Assembly (NCBI GenBank): GCA_030447505.1
Contig: JAUJOT010000002.1
Span: 248,001 to 312,000 of the forward strand
DNA from: Solirubrobacteraceae bacterium
Lineage (GTDB): Bacteria > Actinomycetota > Thermoleophilia > Solirubrobacterales > Solirubrobacteraceae
Direction: 5' to 3'
Length of the DNA stretch: 64,000 nucleotides
The position numbers and the translations under genes were made by a program. Every line of letters begins with the position of its first letter. Positions within the stretch are counted from its first letter, which is position 1. The notes beneath the pieces are model-generated. The model had not been told where the DNA came from. It saw only the letters and a list, made by a program, of their open reading frames with translations, and did no database searches. Shown here one piece after another: positions 25,500 to 37,009 of the stretch.

Positions 25500-26479
25500 T
25501 CCACGAGCCGGCGACGGTCGACCTCCTCCCCGACCGCCGCCGGCTCGCGCTACGCCTCGCTCTTGTCGCAGCCGTCCTCGCCGCACTGACCGTTGCCGTC
25601 GCGTCGCTGCCGGGGCTGGGCGAGGTGCGCGCGCGCCTGTCTCACGCGTCGGCGGGCTGGCTGCTCGCCGCGGGCCTGCTGCAGATCCTCTCCTGCCTGG
25701 CGTTCGTCGCGGCGTTTCGCGGCGTCTTCTGCCGGCGCCTGCCCTGGCGGCTGAGCTACGAGGTCGGGATGGCGGCGCAGGGAACGAACGTGCTGCTGCC
25801 CTCCGGCGGCGCGGGCGGGCTCGCCCTCGCCGCGTGGGCGCTGCGCAAGACCGGCATGCCGAGCGAGCGCCTCGCGCGGCGGAGCGTCGCCTTCTTTGTC
25901 CTGACGAGCTCGGTGAACTTCCTGACGGCCGTGATCGCCGGTCTCGCGCTGGCGCTCGCCGGCGGCGCGCTGCTGTGGACGGCGGGACCAGCGCTCGCCG
26001 CGGCGCTCGTGATCTGCGCGGTGCTGGCGCTGCCGCGGCTCGCGTCGCGACCGCGGCCCGGCCGCCTCGGGCGCGTGCTCGCGGCGCTGAGCGCCGGCAT
26101 CCGCGACGCCGTGCGGCTGGCATGCTGCGGCAACCCGCTGATCCTCGCGGCCGTGATCGGGCTGATGGCGTTCGACCTGCTCGCGCTCGGCGCCGCGGTC
26201 ACCGCGATCGGCGCGCTGCCGCCGCTCGGCGTGCTCGCGCTGGCCTACGTGCTCGGGCAGCTCGGCAACCTGATCCCGCTGCCGGGCGGGGTCGGCGGCG
26301 CGGACGGCGGGCTGATCGCCGCGCTCGCGCTGTACGGAACGCCGCTCGGCGCGGCCGCGGCCGGCGTGCTCGCCTACCGCGCGTTCCAGCTCGGCCTGCC
26401 CGCGCTGCTCGGGGCGCTCGCGGTCGTGCGGCTCCCGCGCGTGCTCGAGCGCGCGCCGGACGTCGGCGCGCTGTGCTAG
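25484..26479 (+). CDS. Flippase-like integral membrane protein (LPG synthase TM / UPF0104 type)
   Basis: 331 residues from GTG 25484; the track ORF starts upstream of the conserved region. Seven to eight membrane helices with family motifs 'AFRGVFCRRLPWRLSYEVG', 'GTNVLLPSGGAGGLALAAWA' and 'LIPLPGGVGGADGGLIAAL'. This is the membrane half of lysylphosphatidylglycerol synthases, which occurs alone in many actinobacteria and probably flips lipids or lipid-linked sugars. No aminoacyltransferase domain is present. Confidence 0.82.
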   Translation: MSTFVVHEPATVDLLPDRRRLALRLALVAAVLAALTVAVASLPGLGEVRARLSHASAGWLLAAGLLQILSCLAFVAAFRGVFCRRLPWRLSYEVGMAAQGTNVLLPSGGAGGLALAAWALRKTGMPSERLARRSVAFFVLTSSVNFLTAVIAGLALALAGGALLWTAGPALAAALVICAVLALPRLASRPRPGRLGRVLAALSAGIRDAVRLACCGNPLILAAVIGLMAFDLLALGAAVTAIGALPPLGVLALAYVLGQLGNLIPLPGGVGGADGGLIAALALYGTPLGAAAAGVLAYRAFQLGLPALLGALAVVRLPRVLERAPDVGALC

Positions 26480-26509
26480 TGGGCCGCCAGCCGCGCGCCG
26501 CGGCGCCAC

Positions 26510-26531
26510 GCTGAGCCGGCTGCCGCTCAGC
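26510..26531. terminator. Hairpin between convergent genes
   Basis: GCTGAGC and GCTCAGC form 7-bp arms with an 8-base loop between the ends of the flippase-like gene and the rhomboid gene. It includes the rhomboid stop codon. Possibly a two-way terminator. Confidence 0.4.
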
Positions 26532-27093
26532 GCGAGCGCTTCGCGAACAGCGACGCCGCGATCACGCCGCCGACCGCACCGAACAGGTGCGCCTGCCATG
26601 AGATGCGCTCCTGCGGCAGCAGCCCCTGCAGCAGGCTGAAGCCCCAGACGATCACGACGAGCGCGCCGACCGCGAGCTCGGTCAGCCGGCGGCTGACCAG
26701 CCCGCGCGCGACGAGGTACGTCGCGTAGCCGAACACGACGCCGCTTGCGCCCAGATGGATGGAGTTCGACGGCGCGACGAGCCACGTGCCCAGGCCGCTG
26801 ACGAGCGCGACGACTAGCGTCACGAGCGCCACGCGGACGAGGCCGGCAAGCGCGATCGCAGCGCCCATGATGAGGAACGGCACGGTGTTGGAGATCAGGT
26901 GGGCGAAGCCGACGTGCAGAAACGGGGCCGCGAGGATCTCGGGCAGCCCGTCGACGTCGCGCGGCTGGATCCCGTAGCGGTCGAGCTCGCCGAAGCCGAT
27001 CTGGTCGACGATCTCGGTCACCCACATGAGGGCGACCATCGCCACGACGAGCAGCAGCGCGTTCGTGCGGTCGGGCCCGAGACGGTCGGCCAT
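26527..27093 (-). CDS. Rhomboid-family intramembrane serine protease
   Basis: 188 residues from ATG 27093. Six helices with 'HVGFAHLISNTVPFLIMG' (conserved His/Asn loop), catalytic Ser in 'HLGASGVVFGYATYL' (GASG) and catalytic His in 'ISWQAHLFGAVGGVIAA'. It cleaves transmembrane segments of other proteins. A longer start at 27132 is possible but adds a sequence unlike rhomboids. It lies after the pilT-pilC terminator. Confidence 0.9.
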   Translation of the reverse strand: MADRLGPDRTNALLLVVAMVALMWVTEIVDQIGFGELDRYGIQPRDVDGLPEILAAPFLHVGFAHLISNTVPFLIMGAAIALAGLVRVALVTLVVALVSGLGTWLVAPSNSIHLGASGVVFGYATYLVARGLVSRRLTELAVGALVVIVWGFSLLQGLLPQERISWQAHLFGAVGGVIAASLFAKRSR

Positions 27094-27163
27094 CCAACGC
27101 ACGCTACAGGGCGCGTACGTCGCGCCCCGCACACTGGCGTCACGGCGCTGCGGATCGACGGCG

Positions 27164-27194
27164 ACAGGAGCCGGCCACGAGGCCGGTCTCCTGT
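27164..27194 (-). terminator. Hairpin downstream of pilC
   Basis: Arms ACAGGAG-CCGGCC and GGCCGG-(T)-CTCCTGT pair over 13 bases with one bulge and a 4-base loop, 23 bp past the pilC stop. It probably ends the pilT-pilC transcript. Confidence 0.6.
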
Positions 27195-27216
27195 ACGGCG
27201 CCGATGCCAGCCGCGA

Positions 27217-28434
27217 CTACTTGATCTGGTCGTAGACGCTGAAGAGCGGCAGGTACATCGAGATCACGATGAAGCCGACGATCCCGCCGACGAACACGAT
27301 CATCACGGGCTCGAGGATCGACGTCAGCGCCTTGACGGCGGCGTCGACCTGATCCTCGTAGAAGTCGCCGATCTTCGAGAGCATCGTCGTCAGCGCGCCC
27401 GTCTCCTCGCCGACCTTGACCATGTGGCCCACCATCGCGGGGAAGGCCGGGGAGTCCATCAGCGGCTGGGCGATCGTGCCGCCGGCCTTGACGCTGGTCG
27501 TGACGTTCGCCATCGCCTCCTCGATGACGATGTTGCCCGCCGTCTGCGAGGTGATGTCGATCGCCTGCAGCAGCGGCACGCCGGCGCCCATCAACGCCGA
27601 GAACGTGCGCGACCAGCGGGCGAGCGCGACCTTGTGGAAGATGTCGCCGATCTTGAACGGGATGCGCAGCAGGAACCGCTGCCACAGCGCGCGCCCCTTC
27701 GGCGTCTTCTTGAGCTTCACGAAGGCGAAGACGAACGCGACCGTGCCGGCGACGAGCAGGTACCACTTGCCCGTCACGACCTCGGAGATGGCCATCACGA
27801 ACCTCGTCATGGCGGGCATCTGCGCGTCGCCGCCGATCTCCTCGAACACGCCCGCGAACACCGGGACGATGAAGGCGACCATGCCGAGCATGACGATCAT
27901 CGCGAACGTCAGGATGACGATCGGGTAGGCCATCGCCGACTTGACCTGGCGGCGCAGCGACTCCTCCTTCTCGAGCTGGTCGGAGACGCGCAGCAGCGAG
28001 TCCTCGAGCACGCCGCCGGTCTCGCCGGCGCGCACCATCGCCACGTACAGGGGACTGAAGGTCTTCGGGTGTCGCTCGAGCGCATCGGACAGCGGCAGGC
28101 CGGCCTCGACGTCCTTGCGGACCCCGACGAGATGCTCGGTGAGCTTCTTGTTCTCCGTCTGCGCCTCGAGCACGTAGAGCGCACGGAGGATCGTCATGCC
28201 GCTCGAGACCATCGTCGCCAGCTGGCGCGTCATGATCGACAGGTCGCCGATCTTGATCCGGTTGGCCCAGGGAAGCTCGATCTCCTTGGCGGCGGCGCGC
28301 TTCTCCGCGATGTCGAGGACGATCAGGCCCTTCTGCTTGAGCTGATCGGCGACGGACTGCTTGGACTCGGCCTCGACCTCGCCCTTGGCCTGCTGGCCGG
28401 CGAGGTCGATCGCCTTGAAGACGTAGGTGCTCAT
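27217..28434 (-). CDS. pilC: Type IV pilus platform protein PilC (GspF family)
   Basis: 405 residues. Start ATG 28434 gives the typical 'MSTYVFKAIDLAGQQAKGEV'; the track start is 16 codons too early. Two GspF repeats with membrane helices: 'RQLATMVSSGMTILRALYVL' and later 'ARWSRTFSALMGAGVPLLQA', each followed by 'E(E)TG' motifs ('VRAGETGGVLED', 'VKVGEETGALTT'). It is the inner-membrane platform turned by PilB and PilT. Lies 61 bp after pilT. Confidence 0.95.
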   Translation of the reverse strand: MSTYVFKAIDLAGQQAKGEVEAESKQSVADQLKQKGLIVLDIAEKRAAAKEIELPWANRIKIGDLSIMTRQLATMVSSGMTILRALYVLEAQTENKKLTEHLVGVRKDVEAGLPLSDALERHPKTFSPLYVAMVRAGETGGVLEDSLLRVSDQLEKEESLRRQVKSAMAYPIVILTFAMIVMLGMVAFIVPVFAGVFEEIGGDAQMPAMTRFVMAISEVVTGKWYLLVAGTVAFVFAFVKLKKTPKGRALWQRFLLRIPFKIGDIFHKVALARWSRTFSALMGAGVPLLQAIDITSQTAGNIVIEEAMANVTTSVKAGGTIAQPLMDSPAFPAMVGHMVKVGEETGALTTMLSKIGDFYEDQVDAAVKALTSILEPVMIVFVGGIVGFIVISMYLPLFSVYDQIK

Positions 28435-28495
28435 TGCGAGGACTCCCTGTTGAAGTGGATGTCGCCGCGGATCGGCGAGCAATGACGCGCTGTCA

Positions 28496-29578
28496 TCAGT
28501 TGACGGCGAAGGACCCTGCGCCGAGCAGGCGGCGCAGCTCCTCCGGCGTCGAGGAGCGGGACTCTGCGAGCTTCTGGGTGATCTTGCCCTGGCGCACGAG
28601 CGTCGCGAGCGCCGCGTCCATCGTCTGCATGCCGACCGACGCGCCGGTCTGCAGCGAGGAGTAGATCTGGTGCGTCTTGCCCTCGCGGATCAGGTTGCGG
28701 ATCGCCGGGGTCGCGAGCAGCACCTCGCAGGCCGCGATGCGGCCGGCGCCGTCGGCGGTCGGCAGCAGCTGTTGGGTGATGATCCCCTGCAGCGCGACCG
28801 AGAGCTGGACGCGCACCTGCTGCTGCTGCGAGGCCGGGAAGACGTCGATGATGCGGTCGATCGTCTGCGGCGCGTCCTGGGTGTGCAGCGTGGCGAAGAC
28901 GAGGTGGCCGGTCTCGGCCGCGGTCAGCGCCGTGTGGATCGTCTCGAGGTCGCGCATCTCGCCGACGAGGATGACGTCTGGGTCCTGGCGCAGCGCGGCC
29001 TTCAGGCCGGCGCCGAAGGACTGTGCATCGGAGCCGATCTCGCGCTGGTTGACGATGCACCGCTTGTGGCCGTGGAGGAACTCGATCGGGTCCTCGATGG
29101 TCATGATGTGCTCGTCGCGGGTCGAGTTGATCTCGTCGATGACAGCGGCCAGCGACGTCGACTTGCCCGAGCCGGTCGGGCCGGTGACGAGCACGAAGCC
29201 GCGCGGCTTCTTGGCGAGTTCGTGCATCACGACCGGCAGGCCGAGCTCCTCGAGGCTCTTGATCGAGAACGGGATCAGCCGGAACGCGGCGCCGATCGCG
29301 GCGCGCTGGTAGTACGCGTTGACGCGGAACCGAGCACGGTTGGGGATCGCGTACGCGAAGTCGATCTGCCAGTCGGTCTCGAGCCGCTGGCGCTGATCGT
29401 TCGTGAGGATCGAGTACACGATCTCGCGTGTCTGCTCGGTGGTCATGACGGGGTACTCCTCCAGCGGCTGAAGGCGTCCCCGGACCCGTACCGTCGGATG
29501 GGCCCCGGCCGTCAGGTGCAGGTCGGAGGCGTTGCGCTCGATGACCTCGAGCAGTAGGTCGGCGAAGTCAAGGCTCAT
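28496..29578 (-). CDS. pilT: Type IV pilus retraction ATPase PilT
   Basis: 360 residues. Walker A 'VTGPTGSGKSTSLAAVIDEI', Asp box 'IMTIEDPIEFLH', Walker B 'DVILVGEMRDLETI', His box 'HLVFATLHTQDAPQ' and the PilT-specific 'AIRNLIREGKTHQI' all match. It powers pilus depolymerisation, twitching and DNA uptake. Divergent from ftsH across 81 bp. Confidence 0.97.
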   Translation of the reverse strand: MSLDFADLLLEVIERNASDLHLTAGAHPTVRVRGRLQPLEEYPVMTTEQTREIVYSILTNDQRQRLETDWQIDFAYAIPNRARFRVNAYYQRAAIGAAFRLIPFSIKSLEELGLPVVMHELAKKPRGFVLVTGPTGSGKSTSLAAVIDEINSTRDEHIMTIEDPIEFLHGHKRCIVNQREIGSDAQSFGAGLKAALRQDPDVILVGEMRDLETIHTALTAAETGHLVFATLHTQDAPQTIDRIIDVFPASQQQQVRVQLSVALQGIITQQLLPTADGAGRIAACEVLLATPAIRNLIREGKTHQIYSSLQTGASVGMQTMDAALATLVRQGKITQKLAESRSSTPEELRRLLGAGSFAVN

Positions 29579-29659
29579 TACGGCGACCTATCGACTGGCG
29601 GTCGCTGCCCCGAGCGGCTTATGGGTACGAATTGGACGACCGTATGATCAGAGGCACGA

Positions 29660-31729
29660 ATGGCTGAGCGACGGACGCGAACGCGACAGAAGGAATCCGC
29701 CGAGCGCCGCCCGTGGCGCGTCGAAGGCGAGCGCAACGAGCCGGCCCGGCGCGACGAGCCGAGCGGCAGCGGCGGCGGGCGCATCCGACGGCCGCCGGGC
29801 TCGCGCCGCTTCTGGCAGTTCCTGCTGGTCCTGCTGGTCTTGAACATCATCCTCGGCCAGCTGATCCCGACGAGCGAGGACCGCCGCCTCGACGTGCCGT
29901 ACACCTTCTTCCGAGAGCAGGTGAAGGCCGGCAACGTCGAGGAGGTCAACGCACGCAGCGACGTGATCCAGGGCGAGTTCGACGAGGCGGTGAAGTTCGA
30001 GGATGACGGTCCGGAGAAGACGTTCGAGACCGTCCAGCCGACGTTCGCGCAGGACGACGAGCTGCTCGAGCTGCTGCTGCAGAAGGACGTCGAGGTCAAC
30101 GCCCGCCCGATCGACGAGGGCCGCTCGCTGCTGCTGACGCTGCTGATCTCGTTCGGCCCGTTTCTGTTGATCCTCGCGCTGATCGTCTACTTCATCCGCC
30201 GCAGCGGGGCCGGCGGTGGCGCGCTCGCGCTCGGGCGCTCGAAGGCCAAGCGCTATGACGACTCCGCCCAACGCGTCACCTTCGAGGACGTCGCGGGGAT
30301 CGACGAGGTCGAGGACGAGCTCAAGGAGATCGTCGACTTCCTGAAGAACCCCGACCGCTACCGCAAGCTCGGCGCGGCGTTTCCCAAGGGCGTGCTGCTG
30401 TCGGGCCCGCCCGGTACCGGCAAGACGCTGCTCGCGCGGGCGGTCGCCGGCGAGGCCGACGTGCCGTTCTTCTCGCTCAGCGCGTCGGAGTTCGTCGAGA
30501 TGGTCGTCGGCGTCGGCGCGTCGCGGGTACGCGACCTCTTCGAGCAGGCCAAGAAGGCGGCGCCGGCGATCATCTTCATCGACGAGCTCGACGCGATCGG
30601 GCGGGCGCGCGGCGGCGGTGGCGGCGGCTTCGGCGGCGGCAGCGACGAGCGCGAGCAGACGCTCAACCAGATCCTCACCGAGATGGACGGCTTCACCGGC
30701 TCGGAGGGCGTCATCGTGCTCGCCGCGACGAACCGCCCCGAGGTGCTCGACGCCGCGCTGCTGCGGCCCGGCCGCTTCGACCGGCGCCTGACCGTCAACC
30801 CGCCCGACAAGGACGGCCGCGAGGAGATCCTCAAGATCCACACGCGCTCGGTGCCGCTGAACGAGGACGTCAACCGCGAGCGGATCGCCGCGACGACGCC
30901 GGGCATGGTCGGCGCCGACCTGCGCAACCTCGTCAACGAGGCGGCGCTGATCGCCGCACGCCGCGACCACACGCAGGTCAGTGCGGCGGACTTCGCCGAC
31001 GCGCTCGAGCGGATCGTGCTCGGCGCCGAGCGCAAGATCACGCTGTCGGCCGAGGAGCGCGAGCGCACCGCCTACCACGAGGCGGGGCACGCCGTGCTCG
31101 GGATGCTCGAACCGGGTGCCGACCCCGTGCGCAAGGTGTCGATCGTGCCGCGCGGGCGCGCGCTCGGGGTGACGTTCCAGTCGCCCACGACGGACCGCTA
31201 CGGCTACGACGCGCGCTACCTCGAGGGCCGCATCGTCGGCGCGCTCGGCGGCCGCGCCGCCGAGGAGATCATCTACGGCAACGTCACGACGGGCGCCGAG
31301 TCCGACCTCGAGCAGGTGACGAGCATCGCGCGCCAGATGGTCGGGCGCTGGGGCATGTCCGACGTGATCGGGCTCGTCTCGGTGATTCCGGCACCCGGCG
31401 AGGAGCCGCACTACGGCCCCGGCGGCCGGGTCCAGGTCTCCGACGACACGCGCGAGCTCGTCGACCGCGAGGTGCGCCGGATCGTGGAGGCCTGCTACGA
31501 CCGCGCGCGGCGGATGCTCAATGCCAACCGCGAGCGGCTCGAGTCGCTGGCGCGCGCGCTGCTCGACAACGAGACGCTCGACCAGGACGACGCCTACCGC
31601 GCCGCCGGCTTCGAGCCCGGCGCGGCGCCCGGAGACACGCCAGCTGGCGAGGCCGCGAACGACGGGCCCGGGGCTACCGAGGACGCGCCCGACGAGCCCA
31701 TCGCCGCCGAGCTGCCGGCCGGCTCCTGA
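29660..31729 (+). CDS. ftsH: ATP-dependent zinc metalloprotease FtsH
   Basis: 689 residues. Basic N-terminus, helix 1 ('[19 protein letters not shown]'), a small extracytoplasmic domain and helix 2 ('[20 protein letters not shown]'). The AAA domain follows with Walker A 'GPPGTGKT', Walker B '[12 protein letters not shown]', the second region of homology '[10 protein letters not shown]' and pore motif 'FVEMVVG'. The protease domain has 'HEAGH' and the distal Asp near '[12 protein letters not shown]'. A Gly-rich insertion ('[13 protein letters not shown]') follows Walker B. The Pro/Ala/Asp tail is disordered. GAGG ribosome-binding site nine bases upstream of the ATG. Quality control of membrane proteins. 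Confidence 0.97.
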   Translation: MAERRTRTRQKESAERRPWRVEGERNEPARRDEPSGSGGGRIRRPPGSRRFWQFLLVLLVLNIILGQLIPTSEDRRLDVPYTFFREQVKAGNVEEVNARSDVIQGEFDEAVKFEDDGPEKTFETVQPTFAQDDELLELLLQKDVEVNARPIDEGRSLLLTLLISFGPFLLILALIVYFIRRSGAGGGALALGRSKAKRYDDSAQRVTFEDVAGIDEVEDELKEIVDFLKNPDRYRKLGAAFPKGVLLSGPPGTGKTLLARAVAGEADVPFFSLSASEFVEMVVGVGASRVRDLFEQAKKAAPAIIFIDELDAIGRARGGGGGGFGGGSDEREQTLNQILTEMDGFTGSEGVIVLAATNRPEVLDAALLRPGRFDRRLTVNPPDKDGREEILKIHTRSVPLNEDVNRERIAATTPGMVGADLRNLVNEAALIAARRDHTQVSAADFADALERIVLGAERKITLSAEERERTAYHEAGHAVLGMLEPGADPVRKVSIVPRGRALGVTFQSPTTDRYGYDARYLEGRIVGALGGRAAEEIIYGNVTTGAESDLEQVTSIARQMVGRWGMSDVIGLVSVIPAPGEEPHYGPGGRVQVSDDTRELVDREVRRIVEACYDRARRMLNANRERLESLARALLDNETLDQDDAYRAAGFEPGAAPGDTPAGEAANDGPGATEDAPDEPIAAELPAGS

Positions 31730-31743
31730 CAGCGCGCCTGCCG

Positions 31744-32376
31744 ATGGGCGTCCGCGAGCTCGAGGCGGCGGCCGCGCTGTACGCGAGCGCGGCGCTCGAG
31801 CCGCTCGGACCGCTGCAGATCGTCGACCGCCTGCTCGAGCTGTGGCTGGCGCGCGGGCTGCCGATGGCGGCGACGAGCGGCGGGTCGCGCGCGCTGGACC
31901 GCTACTGGCTGCAGCGCAACGACCGGCTGACCGACGCCGAGCGGCGCGACGTCCACGCCCACGTCTTCGACGCGCGCTTCGACGAGCTGTGGACGGCGCT
32001 GGTGGTCGCGCTCGCGCAAGAGCGCGCCGACCCGCAGCGGCACGCCGAGATGCTGCGAGCGCACCTCGCGGCCCGGATCGACGAGCAGACGCTCGCGCTG
32101 ACGGCGCTGCTGTACGCCCAGCTGCGCGCGGCGCTCGACGTCCTCGGCGAGCGCGACATCCTCGACGCGCAGCGCGCGGGCGACATGTGGCAGCTGATCG
32201 CCCACCGCGCGCGGCTGGACCTCGGCACGGAGCCCGACGTGGCGCGGGCACAGACGATCGCGGCCACCGGCAGCGAGATCATCGCCTGGCTCGCAGCCGA
32301 GCAGGACGGCGACGTCCCCGACGAGGTGGCCGACGCCGCCCGCTCGTGGCTGGCGGTGGCGGCGCGGCCGCCGTAG
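31744..32376 (+). CDS. Helical protein of unknown function downstream of ftsH
   Basis: 210 residues, all predicted helical, Ala/Leu/Arg-rich with no signal or membrane segment. Segments such as 'RYWLQRNDRLTDAERRDVHA' and 'DMWQLIAHRARLDLGTEPDV' match nothing I recognise. Starts 14 bp after ftsH on the same strand, so it is probably co-transcribed. It ends 16 bp from the convergent pilB stop. Confidence 0.75.
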   Translation: MGVRELEAAAALYASAALEPLGPLQIVDRLLELWLARGLPMAATSGGSRALDRYWLQRNDRLTDAERRDVHAHVFDARFDELWTALVVALAQERADPQRHAEMLRAHLAARIDEQTLALTALLYAQLRAALDVLGERDILDAQRAGDMWQLIAHRARLDLGTEPDVARAQTIAATGSEIIAWLAAEQDGDVPDEVADAARSWLAVAARPP

Positions 32377-32392
32377 AACGCGTGGGCGGGCG

Positions 32393-34146
<1,754 letters not shown>

Positions 34147-34171
<25 letters not shown>

Positions 34172-34962
34172 CCAGCTTCAGGTCCGAATTCGCGCGCGGC
34201 CGTGCGCATCGAGTCCAACGGGGCCGCGTCGCCGGTCCAGATGGTGAAGCTCAACGCGCCCTGGCGAACCAGGATCTCAAGACCGTCGACGGTGTCGATT
34301 CCGCGGGTTGACGCCTCTGAAGTCAACGTGGTTCCGCCTGCCTTGTAGACCAGGTCCACTACGGTCGCGTACTCGGTTAGCCCATCGGCGTCGAGCGGCA
34401 GGTCCTTGAAGGGGGTGGACGAACGGTCGAGACCGACGCTCGTGCAGTTGACCAGCACGTCCGCCGAGATCGCGCGCGCGACGACGCGCGCGCCGAGGTC
34501 CGCGGCGCGCCGCGGCGTGCGGTTCCAGATCGACACGTCGGCGCCCGCGCGCGCGAGCGCCCAGACCGCCGCGCGCGCGCTGCCGCCGGCGCCGAGCACG
34601 AGCGCCGATCGCAGCGGCCGGTCGGCGAGCGCGGCGATCAGCCCCGGCGCGTCGGTGTTCTCGGCGGCGATCTCACCACCCTCGCCGAACGTCAGGGTGT
34701 TCGCCGCGCCGATCTCGCGCGCGGCGTCGCTGGCGGTCGTCGCGAGCGCCAGCGCGGACTCCTTGTGCGGGATCGTGACGTTCGCCCCGCGAAAGCCGGC
34801 GCCGTGCAGCGCGCGCACCGTGTCGGCGAACACCGCGGGCGCGACGGGCAGGCGCTGGTAGCGCTGCAGACCGGCCGCGCGCATCATCGCCGGCGAGCGG
34901 CTGTGGCCGACGGGCCAGCCGAGCACGCCGTAGCGGGCTGCGGCGTCCGCCTTGGTCAGCAC
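34147..34962 (-). CDS. aroE: Shikimate 5-dehydrogenase
   Basis: 271 residues, GTG start. 'YGVLGWPVGHSRSPAMM' binds shikimate, 'NVTIPHKESA' supplies the catalytic Lys, 'AANTL' and 'ENTDAPGL' complete the site, and 'LVLGAGGSARAAVWALARAG' is the NADP fold with 'NRTPRRA'. Reduces 3-dehydroshikimate. Overlaps mltG by 7 and pilB by 25 bases, tying aromatic synthesis and pilus genes into one transcript. Confidence 0.95.
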
Positions 34963-36563
34963 GTCGTCGGGGACCTGCCGCCGGCCTCGGCGCGGGCGGC
35001 GTCGTAGCGCTCGGAGTCGCGCTGGAACTGCTCGATCGTGTCCGAGAAGGCGTGCTCGCCGCAGGTTCCCGGCTTGACGACGAAGTAGCGGAAGCTCACG
35101 TTCGCCGGCCTGGCCGCGGCGCGGATCGACGCCATGCCGGGATTGCCGATCGGCGTCGGCGGCAGCCCCGCGCGCTTGCGCGTGTTGTACGGCGAGTCGC
35201 TCTCCAGCTCGGACCGCGTCAGGGCGCCGCTGGGCTTGTTGAGGGCGTAGCGCGTCGTCGCGTCGATGCCGAGCGGGATGCCATCCTTGAGGCGGTTGTA
35301 GATGACGGCCGAGATCAGCCGGCGCTCCTTCTCGAGCTGCGCCTCGCGCTCGACCATCGACGCGATGATCAGCACCTCGTAGGCGGTCAGGTTCTTGCGC
35401 CGCGCGCGGTCGAGGTCGACGCTTGCGAAGTTGTCGCGAAACGCCTGAAGCTGGCGCTCGACGAGGTCGCGCGCGGGCGCTCGCGCGCGCAGCTCGTACG
35501 TCGCCGGGAAGAGGAAGCCCTCCAGTGACCGCGTGCCCTGCGGAGCGCCGTAGCGGAACGGGTTCAGCGCGCCCTTGAAGCGCTTGGACGCCTGGAGGTA
35601 GTCGCCGGTCAACCCGGCGCGCTCGGCGATCGGAGCGATCTCGCGGCGCGAGCGACCCTCGGGGATCGTGATCTTCACGGTCGCGGGCTTTGTCGTGACC
35701 TCCGCCTTGCTGCTGAGCGCGGCGATCGCCCTGCCGTAGGTCATGTCCTCGCGCAGCGCGTAGCTGCCCGAGCGCAGGTTCTCGCGCTTGCCGGCCAGCG
35801 TGGCGCGCACGCTGAAGAGGAAGCCAGAGTCGACGACGCCGGCGCTTGCGAGCTGGTCGCCGATCTCGCGCGCGCTGGAGCCCGGCGGGATCGTGACCCG
35901 CACCGGCGCTCCCTCGGCGCTGCCGAAGGGCTGAAAGAGCATCAGCGCGCCGGTCACGACGACTGCCAGGACGGCGAGCGCGAACAGCCCGATCAGGCGG
36001 CCGCCGACCGAGCGGCGCCGGCGGCGGGCCGGGCCGGGGCGCGTGTTGCCGGGCGGGGTCACGATCGGGCGCGGCGCGCGGCGCACGCGGCGGATGCCGA
36101 TCGGCCGCTCGGTCTCGTCGTCGAGCACGCCAGCCGGCGCGGCGGGCGGCGCCGGCGGCTGAGGTTCGATGCGGCGTACGCCGTCCTTCGCGTCGACGGA
36201 CGCGCCGAGCCTGCGGTCGCCCACGCGCGGCGCCGGCTGAGCGGGGACGGGGCGGACGGGACGAGCGCGCTCGGCGGGCGTCGCGCGGGCGGGGCGAGGC
36301 CGCTGCGGGGGTGCCTTGCCGGCGGGTCGGCCGCGCTGCGCCGCTGCCTCGCGCTCGGCGGCGGGCTTCGGCGTTCGTGCTTGAGGTCGGATCGGGATCG
36401 GTTCTGCATGCCGGGCCTGCGGTGCGTCGTCAGCGGGTGCGGCGGGGGGCGCGGCGGGCGCAGCGCCCCCCGTGCGCCGCGCTTCGCGCTCCATGCGCGC
36501 GCGCTCGCGTTCCTCGGCCGTCCGTTCGCGGCCGGAACCGGATTCTCGGCGTGACCTGCTCAT
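34956..36563 (-). CDS. mltG: Endolytic murein transglycosylase MltG (YceG-like)
   Basis: 535 residues. A long charged, Pro/Arg-rich cytoplasmic tail (about 1-185) precedes one membrane helix ('LIGLFALAVLAVVVTGALML'). A LysM-like subdomain ('VRVTIPPGSSAREIGDQL') leads into the YceG catalytic domain. The catalytic Glu is in 'IIASMVEREAQLEKERRLIS', and 'DATTRYALNKP', 'SPYNTRKRAGLPPTPIGNPG' and 'YFVVKPG' are conserved. It cuts nascent glycan strands. The alaS-ruvX-mltG-aroE order is standard in actinobacteria. Confidence 0.95.
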   Translation of the reverse strand: MSRSRRESGSGRERTAEERERARMEREARRTGGAAPAAPPAAPADDAPQARHAEPIPIRPQARTPKPAAEREAAAQRGRPAGKAPPQRPRPARATPAERARPVRPVPAQPAPRVGDRRLGASVDAKDGVRRIEPQPPAPPAAPAGVLDDETERPIGIRRVRRAPRPIVTPPGNTRPGPARRRRRSVGGRLIGLFALAVLAVVVTGALMLFQPFGSAEGAPVRVTIPPGSSAREIGDQLASAGVVDSGFLFSVRATLAGKRENLRSGSYALREDMTYGRAIAALSSKAEVTTKPATVKITIPEGRSRREIAPIAERAGLTGDYLQASKRFKGALNPFRYGAPQGTRSLEGFLFPATYELRARAPARDLVERQLQAFRDNFASVDLDRARRKNLTAYEVLIIASMVEREAQLEKERRLISAVIYNRLKDGIPLGIDATTRYALNKPSGALTRSELESDSPYNTRKRAGLPPTPIGNPGMASIRAAARPANVSFRYFVVKPGTCGEHAFSDTIEQFQRDSERYDAARAEAGGRSPTTC

Positions 36564-36589
36564 CTAGCCGTCGGTATTCGTCATGAACG

Positions 36590-37009
36590 CTACCCGGCCT
36601 CCCGTGGCGCGTGCGCTGCGAGCCAGCCTGTGAGCAGGTGCGCGGCGGCCCGCGAGTCCTCCGACGACGTCGGATCGCCCGGATCGCGGCTGGCGAGCAG
36701 CGTCGTGAAGCGCTCGTCGTAGAACTCGACCGGCACGTCGATGCGCTCGGCGAGGCGCGCGGCCCAGGCCCGCGTCTGTGCCGTCTGCGCGGAGTCGCGA
36801 CCCGACAGCGACAGCGGCAGGCCGACGACGACGCGCCCGATCTCGCGCTCGCGAACGAGATCCACGACGCGCGCCAAGCCCTTGCGCGTCGCGGGCCGCA
36901 GGACGGGCTCGATCGGCGTCGCGAGCGTTCCCGTCGGGTCGCTCAGCGCGCACCCGCAGCGTGCGACGCCGTAATCGAGGGCGAGCACCCGCCGCAGGTC
37001 GTCAACCAT
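36590..37009 (-). CDS. ruvX: Holliday junction resolvase-like YqgF/RuvX
   Basis: 139 residues. RNase H-like fold with 'RVLALDYGVARCGCALSDP' (catalytic Asp), 'VVGLPLSLSGRDS', 'FYDERFTTL' (Glu) and 'DSRAAAHLLTGWL' (Asp). Implicated in 16S rRNA 5' end maturation and possibly Holliday junction cleavage. Overlaps alaS by 8 bases. Confidence 0.94.
   Translation of the reverse strand: MVDDLRRVLALDYGVARCGCALSDPTGTLATPIEPVLRPATRKGLARVVDLVREREIGRVVVGLPLSLSGRDSAQTAQTRAWAARLAERIDVPVEFYDERFTTLLASRDPGDPTSSEDSRAAAHLLTGWLAAHAPREAG

Noticed and set aside
29643-29648. TATGAT as ftsH -10 promoter
   Set aside because: It would start transcription inside the GAGG ribosome-binding site, and no -35 box fits.
29648-32251. 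867-codon minus-strand ORF
   Set aside because: Exact antisense of ftsH, which has full domain support.
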